Assembly (NCBI GenBank): GCA_003559985.1
Contig: PWJP01000122.1
Coordinates: forward strand, 1 to 6,985
Length of the DNA stretch: 6,985 bases
Direction: 5' to 3'
Source of the DNA: Saprospirales bacterium
GTDB taxonomy: Bacteria > Bacteroidota > Bacteroidia > Chitinophagales > Saprospiraceae
A model generated the notes under the pieces. It was not told the origin of the DNA. It made no database searches and saw nothing but the letters and a program-made list of their open reading frames with translations. Position numbers and translations under genes: made by a program. Of the stretch, positions 1-4,843 are shown piece by piece (positions within the stretch are counted from its first letter, which is position 1; every line of letters begins with the position of its first letter).

Positions 1-25
1 AACTGATTAACTTTTAACTCTAACC

Positions 26-97
26 TTAAAAAATCTTTGTAGCGGGGGCGTTTATCGCCGCTACCTGGTAAACTCTTTTAAATCTTCTCTTAAACAT
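26..97 (-). CDS. Putative 23-residue basic peptide (small ORF or leader peptide)
   Basis: This short reading frame runs from an ATG at 97-95 to a TAA at 28-26. I do not recognise the peptide. It begins MFKRRFKRVY, giving a strongly basic first third (K3, R4, R5, K7, R8; three of these are AGA arginine codons), and then turns small and apolar, ending in PATKIF; net charge is about +6. Three things argue that it is translated. A perfect GGAGG lies five bases before the ATG. A promoter match stands about 28 bases upstream of the ATG, giving a predicted leader of roughly 20 bases. A GC-rich hairpin with a T-run closes the unit. The hairpin bases 39-64 lie inside the last half of the frame, so translation and hairpin folding would compete, as in attenuators. 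It could be a free-standing peptide, a leader controlling a gene past the left edge, or chance. No homology evidence is available. Confidence 0.42.
   Translation of the reverse strand: MFKRRFKRVYQVAAINAPATKIF
28..64 (-). terminator. GC-rich hairpin plus T6, possible intrinsic terminator or attenuator
   Basis: Read on the minus strand, GTAGCGG (64-58) can pair perfectly with CCGCTAC (45-39). The 12-base loop can form two further pairs. An alternative fold stacks GTAGC and GGCG against CGCC and GCTAC with a small bulge. After the stem come AAAGA and then six Ts (33-28). The five-base gap between stem and T-run makes it weaker than an ideal intrinsic terminator. It lies inside the coding part of the small frame, and the last T of the run is the first base of the stop codon. 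On the plus strand no T-run follows, so I assign it to minus-strand transcription. Confidence 0.35.
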
Positions 98-102
98 AAC
101 TA

Positions 103-107
103 CCTCC
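103..107 (-). promoter_or_regulatory. Strong Shine-Dalgarno (GGAGG) for the 23-codon frame
   Basis: The minus strand reads GGAGG, then TAGTT, then ATG, which is a textbook spacing of five bases. Bacteroidota genes mostly lack Shine-Dalgarno sequences because the anti-Shine-Dalgarno of their 16S rRNA is largely sequestered, so a perfect match here is unusual. The larger genes in this window show no comparable sequence before their starts. The site decides the start of the small frame. Confidence 0.5.
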
Positions 108-124
108 GTTTTTTTATCGTGATG

Positions 125-157
125 CAAATGTACGACTTTTAAACGTACTGAAACAAA
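125..157 (-). promoter_or_regulatory. Bacteroidota-type promoter upstream of the small frame
   Basis: On the minus strand, TTTG (157-154) and TACATTTG (132-125) are separated by 21 bases. This fits the -33 TTTG / -7 TAnnTTTG pattern of the Bacteroidota housekeeping sigma factor. Transcription would start near 118 and run left through the GGAGG and the 23-codon frame. The spacing is the same as in the match upstream of the polyphosphate kinase pair. It is the only CAAAnnTA match I found on the plus-strand reading of bases 65-602. Confidence 0.5.
130..148. repeat. Inverted repeat GTACG-N9-CGTAC in the promoter spacer
   Basis: Two perfect five-base arms (130-134 and 144-148) flank ACTTTTAAA. 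They lie almost entirely between the -7 and -33 elements of the small-frame promoter, where a repressor site would block polymerase. A second imperfect palindrome, CAAATAATTGTTTG (154-167), covers the -33 element. No regulator can be named; arms of five bases can arise by chance. Confidence 0.3.
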
Positions 158-602
158 TAATTGTTTGAAAAAATATTTAAAAAAGGTAATAATTCTGGAA
201 AAGGGTATAAAAATTGCCTAAAACAAAATAAAATTTTTCAAAAGGGGTAATGTGCCATTTTGATACTAGCTGTAATTTCCCCATGCTAAATGGTATTGCT
301 CGCCCGACGGAAAAGAACCCATTAACCACTGATTTTTCATATTGTTTTTGAATAAAATTACCTTTTTTGAAAAGTACAAGGGTTTGGTGTTCAATGTAAT
401 ATATGTGTTTATAGCTTCAGTCTGAGCAATTATGGTCTTCGAAAAAAAAATCTTAAGTGTGGTGATTTTTTTTGGCTGAGCACTTTTTACCCTTCAAAAA
501 TCCCAGGTAGGAATTTGCCTGTTAGGAGCAGTAGCGGTTGGGTACATTTAGTTCGTTCGAATAAAGGGAGGGTAAAATCAGTAGTCGGACCCAAAGTTTC
601 GC
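158..602. other. Noncoding stretch with no convincing gene
   Basis: About 445 AT-rich bases separate the small-frame promoter from the end of the downstream polyphosphate kinase gene. I see no tRNA, rRNA or well-supported reading frame. Contents I can point to are three AAAAGG-type repeats (181-190, 199-207, 240-250) and an A/T inverted repeat at 443-473 flanked by CTGAGCA direct repeats. There is also a weak CAGG/CCTG hairpin (504-521) next to five As at 496-500, which on the minus strand could read as a poor terminator for the kinase operon. An unannotated small RNA cannot be excluded. Confidence 0.6.
443..473. repeat. Perfect 10-bp A/T inverted repeat, loop 11
   Basis: AAAAAAAATC (443-452) is the exact reverse complement of GATTTTTTTT (464-473), with an 11-base loop. 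Read on the minus strand it lies about 130-160 bases past the stop of the downstream polyphosphate kinase gene and ends in a long T-run, so it could contribute to ending that transcript. The stem has only one G-C pair, which makes it a weak terminator. CTGAGCA occurs on both sides (422-428 and 476-482). Confidence 0.35.
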
Positions 603-1376
603 TCACTCTTTTATCTCGTAGGGTATGGAATCCAATACATATTGGATAATCTCGAGGCGTGCGCGGTTTTTGTCATTGGCGACAATTACTTTCCATGGGG
701 CCAGTTCGGTATTCGTTACTTCAAACATCCTGTCTTTGTATCGGCTGTATTCGTCCCACAATTCCTGGGCCCGGGCATCTACAGGTGTCAGTTTCCAGCG
801 CTTTAGGGGATCCTTTTTGATGTCCTTAAATCGCCTGGCCTGTTCGTCTTTACTGATGGAGAGGTAGATTTTGAGCAGGTGGGTATTCGATTCTATCACC
901 ATGCGCTCGAAATCATTGACCTGCCCCATAAATTTTTCGTACTCTTCCTCGGTGCAAAAGCCATTTACCGGCTCGACAATGGCTCGATTGTACCAACTCC
1001 GGTCAAAGAATACGATTTCACCCGGATTAGGCAATTGTCTGACGTAGCGCTGAAAGTACATCTGCCCGCGTTCGTCCTGGGTTGGCTTGTCGAGGGCTAC
1101 AATTCTGAAATGCCTGGGATTGATTCTTGCTGTGAGCCTGCGAATTGCCCCCCCCTTTCCGGCGGCATCCCTTCCTTCAAAAATTACTATCACCTTTTTT
1201 CGGTCCCTTATCACCCACTCCTGCAATTTGATCATTTGATACTGCAGATCCCGCAATTTCAATTCTCTTCGACTGCGTCTCAGTGCTTTTTTGGGCTGCA
1301 CTTTTTTATCTGCCATCAAATATCGAAGGCCCAGTTTGCTATTCAGTATTTCGAGATCTTCTTCCGTGAATTCCAT
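603..1376 (-). CDS. ppk2: Polyphosphate kinase 2 family protein (second gene of tandem pair)
   Basis: The protein is a cytosolic PPK2-family phosphotransferase, expected to use inorganic polyphosphate to phosphorylate a nucleoside diphosphate (ADP or GDP to the triphosphate). At 257 residues it has the length of single-domain PPK2 enzymes. Visible motifs are the Walker A loop GRDAAGKGG (residues 68-76), the conserved QRYVRQLPNPGE segment (109-120), and the Walker B region FFDRSWYNRA (123-132). A basic lid/helical region with RRFKDIKKDPLKRWK follows (about 181-195). The GRDAAGKGG form and the DRSWYNRA signature resemble the PA0141-like class I group rather than the class III type, which usually reads MDAAGKDG. 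The ATG is preceded by an A-rich stretch without Shine-Dalgarno. It starts 49 bases after the stop of a paralogue and probably shares its transcript. Class and preferred nucleotide are inferred from motifs only. Confidence 0.93.
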   Translation of the reverse strand: MEFTEEDLEILNSKLGLRYLMADKKVQPKKALRRSRRELKLRDLQYQMIKLQEWVIRDRKKVIVIFEGRDAAGKGGAIRRLTARINPRHFRIVALDKPTQDERGQMYFQRYVRQLPNPGEIVFFDRSWYNRAIVEPVNGFCTEEEYEKFMGQVNDFERMVIESNTHLLKIYLSISKDEQARRFKDIKKDPLKRWKLTPVDARAQELWDEYSRYKDRMFEVTNTELAPWKVIVANDKNRARLEIIQYVLDSIPYEIKE

Positions 1377-1425
1377 CGCTTATTCTTTATTTGGTTGTCG
1401 CAATTTGGTCTGTTAATATTGTTGT

Positions 1426-2280
1426 CTAAATATCGGTCTGGGTCATACCTCTGTAAAAGCGTGTGACTTTCTCCGGATCGGGTGAAATAACTGTTTTTGT
1501 TCGCGATTTACCCGGATATTCAAACTGTGAAAGAAGGTACCGGATACTCTCCAAACGCGCTGTCCGCTTGGAATTTGCCTGAACGATTACCCAGGGACTA
1601 AATGGGGTGTGGGTGCGGGAAAACATTTGTTCTTTGTAGTAGGTGTATTTGTCCCAGAGTTTTTGCCCCATCTCATCCACCTCCGAGTATTTCCACTGCT
1701 TGAGTGGGTTGCTCTGTCTCTTGTTAAACCGCTTCAATTGCTCTTTTTTTGAGATGGAAAACCAAAACTTGATCACGTGAACCCCGTCCTCATTCAGCAT
1801 GTGCTCAAATTCGGGCACCTGGTTCATAAAGGCCTTGTATTCCTTCTTGTTGCAAAATCCCATCACCGGTTCGACCACTGCGCGGTTGTACCAACTTCTG
1901 TCAAAAAAGACAATTTCTCCGGGATTGGGTAGGTGCTTGATGTAGCGCCTGAAATACCACTGGCCCCTTTCCACCTCAGTGGGTTTGGTGAGTGCGACCA
2001 GACGCATGGTTCTGGGATTGAGGTGTTCTTTAAAGCGCTTTATGCTCCCTCCTTTTCCGGCTGCATCTCTACCTTCAAAAATAACAGCCACTCTCAACTT
2101 TTTTTCCTGGATATACCGCTGGAGAACCACCAGCTGAGCCTGTAGTTGTTTTAATTCCTGCTCGTAGCGCAAGTTCCGCTCTTCCTTCCGCAAGTTAATG
2201 CCTCTGCTGTGACTCAAATTGATCAGGTCTTTACGGGTTTTAACTGACCTGAGATCATTGGCGGTGAATCCGTTTTCCAT
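1426..2280 (-). CDS. ppk2: Polyphosphate kinase 2 family protein (first gene of tandem pair)
   Basis: This 284-residue protein is a second single-domain PPK2 enzyme, expected to transfer phosphate between polyphosphate and nucleotides in the cytosol. It shows Walker A GRDAAGKGG (70-78), the segment RRYIKHLPNPGEIVFFDRSW (111-130, including Walker B) followed by YNRAVVEPV, and the lid-region sequence NKRQSNPLKQWKYSEVD (186-202). By eye it is more than half identical to the downstream paralogue across the core, with every catalytic motif intact in both. It differs by a longer charged N-terminal region (about 1-60, probably helical) and a C-terminal tail of roughly 28 residues (257-284) that the other lacks. 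The ATG follows an A-rich AAATA. A good promoter match lies 40-75 bases upstream, so this gene leads the two-gene operon. The duplication suggests divided roles, for example different nucleotide preference or direction, but nothing in the sequence proves this. Confidence 0.94.
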   Translation of the reverse strand: MENGFTANDLRSVKTRKDLINLSHSRGINLRKEERNLRYEQELKQLQAQLVVLQRYIQEKKLRVAVIFEGRDAAGKGGSIKRFKEHLNPRTMRLVALTKPTEVERGQWYFRRYIKHLPNPGEIVFFDRSWYNRAVVEPVMGFCNKKEYKAFMNQVPEFEHMLNEDGVHVIKFWFSISKKEQLKRFNKRQSNPLKQWKYSEVDEMGQKLWDKYTYYKEQMFSRTHTPFSPWVIVQANSKRTARLESIRYLLSQFEYPGKSRTKTVISPDPEKVTRFYRGMTQTDI

Positions 2281-2320
2281 TATTTGCTTGTGATTACTTT
2301 GTCCTAAAAAACCTTTGATT

Positions 2321-2354
2321 CAAAAGTAATGAAAAAAATTCATCTGCTGCAAAA
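2321..2354 (-). promoter_or_regulatory. Bacteroidota-type promoter for the ppk2 pair
   Basis: On the minus strand TTTTG (2354-2350) and TACTTTTG (2328-2321) are separated by 21 bases, matching -33 TTTG and -7 TAnnTTTG. Transcription should begin near 2314, leaving a leader of about 34 bases before the ATG at 2280. The promoter lies in the 188-base gap after era, so the kinase genes can be transcribed independently of era. A TTTGA-T-TCAAA palindrome (2314-2324) covers the expected start site and part of the -7 element. Confidence 0.6.
2329..2343. repeat. Inverted repeat ATGAA-N5-TTCAT in the ppk2 promoter spacer
   Basis: Perfect five-base arms (2329-2333 and 2339-2343) flank five As, starting directly next to the -7 element and lying wholly inside the 21-base spacer. 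The position suits an operator, but the short arms and A-richness mean chance is a real alternative. Confidence 0.28.
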
Positions 2355-2468
2355 TATGGATTCGATGATTGCTATTGATCAGTCTGCGAGGAGGTTAAGC
2401 CGGAATACATGGGGGATTTTTCTACCAGGTTTTTAAAGGACCTCAGGGCCTGATATTTTTGGACGCGC

Positions 2469-3359
2469 TTACTGATTGTAGCCATATTGTCTCAAAAAGC
2501 GCTCGTCATCGCGCCAGTTGTCCTTGACTTTCACAAATAGCTCCAAATAGACGTGCCGGTCGAGGAAGGCCTCAATTTCCTTGCGCGCCTCAGTACCCAG
2601 TTTTTTGATGCCTTTTCCACCCTTTCCAATGATAATGGGTTTTTGGCTTTTGCGGTCCACAATTATCTCAGCGGCGATTTTGAGCAAGTCTTTATTTTCT
2701 GCCTCTTTAAATGCAGTGACAATTACCTCTGTGGAATATGGGATTTCCTGGTGGTAAAGGTTGAGAATTTGATTTCTGATTATCTCGCTGATAAAAAACC
2801 GCTCCGGTTTGTCGGTGAGTTGGTCTTTTGGGTAGTAGGCCGGTCCTTCGGGAAGGTGTTTGAGGATGGCATTGAGTACCAGTCCGGTGTTGATTTTGTG
2901 AAGTGCACTGATGACGAGGACCTTTTTGAAAGTGACCTCTTTTTCCCAGGAGGAGATGGATTCTTCCGTTTCTGAATCGGACAGGGTATCGGCCTTATTG
3001 ACAACCAGTATGATGGGAACCTCCGTTTCCTTAAGTTTTTTAAGTGCCTTTGGTGGGATTTCTTCCGGTGTGCCTCCGTCTGTCACCACGAGAAAAATAT
3101 CCGCATCCTCAAAAGTGCTGTAGGCAAAACGGTTCATCTTGTCCTGCATTTTGTATGCAGGGCGCTGGATCAAACCGGGTGTATCGGAAAATACGATTTG
3201 AAATCCCTCTTCATTAAGGATTGAGAATATCCGGTGGCGGGTAGTCTGAGGCTTGCTGTTGATTATCGACATATTTTCTCCGACCAACGCATTGACCAGG
3301 GTGGATTTTCCCGCATTGGGCTTGCCGATTATGTTTACAAAGCCGGATCTGTGACTCAT
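2469..3359 (-). CDS. era: GTPase Era, 30S ribosomal subunit assembly factor
   Basis: Era is an essential GTPase that binds the 3' end of 16S rRNA and helps finish the small ribosomal subunit. With the start at 3359 the protein has 296 residues, close to the 301 of E. coli Era. The GTPase motifs are all present: G1 GKPNAGKST (12-20), G2 around QTTRHR (38-43), G3 DTPG (59-62), G4 NKAD (121-124) and G5 SAL (151-153). The C-terminal KH domain carries GKGGKGIKKLG (245-255), followed by the typical VKVKDNWRDD (276-285). The frame stays open upstream to 3437, but those 26 extra residues lie inside the preceding gene and are unlike the family. The ATG at 3359 starts directly at the conserved N-terminus and overlaps the upstream stop as ATGA, implying translational coupling. 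No clear terminator follows. Confidence 0.97.
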   Translation of the reverse strand: MSHRSGFVNIIGKPNAGKSTLVNALVGENMSIINSKPQTTRHRIFSILNEEGFQIVFSDTPGLIQRPAYKMQDKMNRFAYSTFEDADIFLVVTDGGTPEEIPPKALKKLKETEVPIILVVNKADTLSDSETEESISSWEKEVTFKKVLVISALHKINTGLVLNAILKHLPEGPAYYPKDQLTDKPERFFISEIIRNQILNLYHQEIPYSTEVIVTAFKEAENKDLLKIAAEIIVDRKSQKPIIIGKGGKGIKKLGTEARKEIEAFLDRHVYLELFVKVKDNWRDDERFLRQYGYNQ

Positions 3360-3940
3360 ATGCCAATTCTTTTGGGCTGCTGATCCATGAGCATCTCCAC
3401 CTTCTGGGTGAGCTGAGCTGGTCTTAACTTTCTCCAATTCAGATCGTTCAGGTGGGGCCCAAAGGAAATGTAATTGTCCAACCAGGTGGCCTTCATCTCA
3501 TCTCCCACATGATCCAGGGTATTAACAAGGGCGATCCATCCACCCATTTCGAGAATCTCTTCACACCACTCCTCGTAATAGCAATCCTCGTCTCCGTGGT
3601 AATTCAGTACATTTTCGCAAATCAGCACAAACCTAGAAATTCCCTTGTCCATCATGGGTTCGGCAATATTTCGCTTTAGGAACATCACATCGTTTTGCAA
3701 GCAGTCATTCCACTCGCCAAACATCTCCATGATGGCGTAGCCGTCAATGTAGTCTGCAAACAGCAATTTCATGTACAGAGTAGGGGAGCCGATGGGGTCC
3801 CACTGGGGGTGGATGAGGTAGTTGTATATCTTGTGCTCGAAGAAAAACTCACTGTTCTCCCTTTGGTAAAAAGGTGAGTTCTCATCTTCTGATGCGATGT
3901 AGTCATCCCTCCAAAAATAATGTGGCTCTATATCATGCAT
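3356..3940 (-). CDS. Uncharacterised acidic protein coupled to era
   Basis: I do not recognise this 194-residue protein and no enzymatic motif is obvious. It has no signal peptide or membrane span, so it is probably cytosolic. It is acidic and rich in aromatic residues, with a Trp/Tyr/His-rich start (HYFWRDDY at 7-14), a cluster HGDEDCYYEEWCEEILEMGG (115-134) containing two cysteines, and the more basic segment NWRKLRPAQL (168-177) near the C-terminus. The predicted pattern alternates helix and strand. Its stop overlaps the era start by four bases (ATGA), so the two are almost certainly co-transcribed and translationally coupled, and a role near ribosome assembly or its control is a reasonable guess. 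I found no clean TAnnTTTG promoter upstream; AAATTTTG (3984-3977) matches apart from one position and has no good -33 partner. A short out-of-frame ATG just upstream gives only a five-codon frame. The coding status is secure from length, coupling and composition. Confidence 0.85.
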   Translation of the reverse strand: MHDIEPHYFWRDDYIASEDENSPFYQRENSEFFFEHKIYNYLIHPQWDPIGSPTLYMKLLFADYIDGYAIMEMFGEWNDCLQNDVMFLKRNIAEPMMDKGISRFVLICENVLNYHGDEDCYYEEWCEEILEMGGWIALVNTLDHVGDEMKATWLDNYISFGPHLNDLNWRKLRPAQLTQKVEMLMDQQPKRIGI

Positions 3941-4168
3941 GATTCATCGATATTTTTTTGTTGACATTTTCTTTCACCAAAATTTGCGATGGCTTTTGAG
4001 GTAAACGTCATCACACTGGTAAATTGTTGCCATAATCTTGCATTGCATGGTCGAAGGTAGGCAATTTTCGAAAGCATTAAAATGCCGGGGGTGATTTTTA
4101 AGGTATTTTAACTACCTGCTCACCTGGTTTACTTGCCTTCCCAACCACTGTGATTTGTGACTTTTACT

Positions 4169-4176
4169 TAAATTTG
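4169..4176 (+). promoter_or_regulatory. -7 element TAAATTTG of a probable promoter
   Basis: TAAATTTG is an exact TAnnTTTG match 17 bases before the ATG at 4194. The -33 partner is poor; the best candidate is CTG at 4148-4150 with an 18-base gap. Transcription would start near 4183, which leaves about 10 bases before the ATG and only about 5 before the in-frame GTG at 4188. This favours the ATG. The 253-base gap 3941-4193 separates divergent genes and also holds two hairpins of unknown meaning (4060-4086 and 4101-4117). Confidence 0.42.
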
Positions 4177-4193
4177 TAAACAAAGTCGTGTGT

Positions 4194-4760
4194 ATGCGGC
4201 TAATTTTTTTTAAAAATCCGGGTTTGAAATCACCACAGCGAATTGTAATTACCGGACCGGAATCATCCGGCAAGTCAACCCTGGCTAAAGCCCTTGGAGA
4301 TAAATTCAACTTGCCGGTGGTGGAGGAATACGCCGTGGAGTATCTCAGTGAACAGGGTAGTGATTATAGTTTTGAGGATATTCTGGAAATTGCCCGCGGC
4401 CAGAGGGAGAGAGAACTTCAGGCCATCAGTCGTTCAAAAGGCCGGGTAGTCTGCGACACTTCGATGTTGGTGCTGCATATTTGGTCCGAAGTTCGTTTCA
4501 AAAAAACTGACCCGCTGATTCTTAAATGGCTGGACGAACTCCGGAACGACCTGTTTTTGCTATGCAAACCCGATATTCCCTGGGAACCGGGACCGTACCG
4601 GGAAAATCCGCATGACAGAGAGGATTTGTACAGCTTGTATTTGGACTGGCTTCGGAATCAGAAATATTGGTTTAGCATCATTGAGGGGGACCGCGATACA
4701 CGTTTTGAAAACGCATCGACTTTGATAGAGCCTTTGCTTTCTCAGTCAAAAGAGTCGTAG
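4194..4760 (+). CDS. NadR-type ribosylnicotinamide kinase-like P-loop ATPase
   Basis: The 188-residue protein resembles the C-terminal kinase domain of NadR (AAA_28-type P-loop family), which phosphorylates nicotinamide riboside to NMN in NAD salvage. Evidence is the Walker A loop GPESSGKST (21-29) following the strand RIVIT, the EEYAVEYL segment (44-51), and CDTSMLVLHIWSEV (87-100). It is followed by KPDIPWEPGPYRENPHDRED (125-144), matching the PDIPW-type motif of this family. The N-terminal DNA-binding and adenylyltransferase domains of enterobacterial NadR are absent, so it would be a stand-alone kinase. An in-frame GTG two codons earlier (4188) is possible, but the ATG fits the promoter better. 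No pnuC transporter lies next to it, which leaves the substrate less certain. An 83-base gap and a poor downstream promoter match separate it from holA; co-transcription is possible. Confidence 0.85.
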   Translation: MRLIFFKNPGLKSPQRIVITGPESSGKSTLAKALGDKFNLPVVEEYAVEYLSEQGSDYSFEDILEIARGQRERELQAISRSKGRVVCDTSMLVLHIWSEVRFKKTDPLILKWLDELRNDLFLLCKPDIPWEPGPYRENPHDREDLYSLYLDWLRNQKYWFSIIEGDRDTRFENASTLIEPLLSQSKES

Positions 4761-4843
4761 GAAAATGGAGCATTGAAGAATTGGATAATTTATAGTGGAT
4801 TAAGCCGTACAATTCCCTTAACTTAGCGCCTCGTAAAACCCGG

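Noticed and set aside
250..351. A 33-codon plus-strand frame beginning MCHFDTS, preceded by AAAAGGGGTA
   Set aside because: There is no promoter match on that strand, only a poor ribosome-binding resemblance, and a composition that looks like random intergenic sequence.
496..521. CAGG/CCTG hairpin next to five bases that read as Ts on the minus strand, as a terminator for the ppk2 pair
   Set aside because: The stem has only four pairs with a ten-base loop, which is too weak to call.
540..575. GTTCGTTCGAAT resembling a tRNA T-arm
   Set aside because: There is no matching acceptor stem, anticodon arm or D-arm around it, and no CCA-proximal stem.
2388..2457. GGAGG on the plus strand before a 14-codon frame between era and ppk2
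   Set aside because: The distance from GGAGG to the ATG is too long, the frame is tiny and there is no promoter match.
3360..3437. A 26-residue N-terminal extension of Era starting at 3437
   Set aside because: It lies inside the upstream gene, is unlike Era N-termini, and the ATG at 3359 starts at the conserved region and forms the ATGA overlap.
4060..4117. Two hairpins in the divergent intergenic region (GGCAATTTT/AAAATGCC and AGGTA/TACCT) as riboswitch or terminators
   Set aside because: They have short stems with no T-runs, no recognisable aptamer, and would lie upstream of the predicted start of the plus-strand transcript.
4188..4193. GTG start two codons before the NadR-like gene
   Set aside because: It is only 11 bases after the -7 element, and the ATG at 4194 gives a more normal leader. 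It cannot be fully excluded.
4112..4309. Open frame on the minus strand across the start of the NadR-like gene
   Set aside because: It is the antisense of a conserved P-loop coding region with no promoter or start signal of its own.
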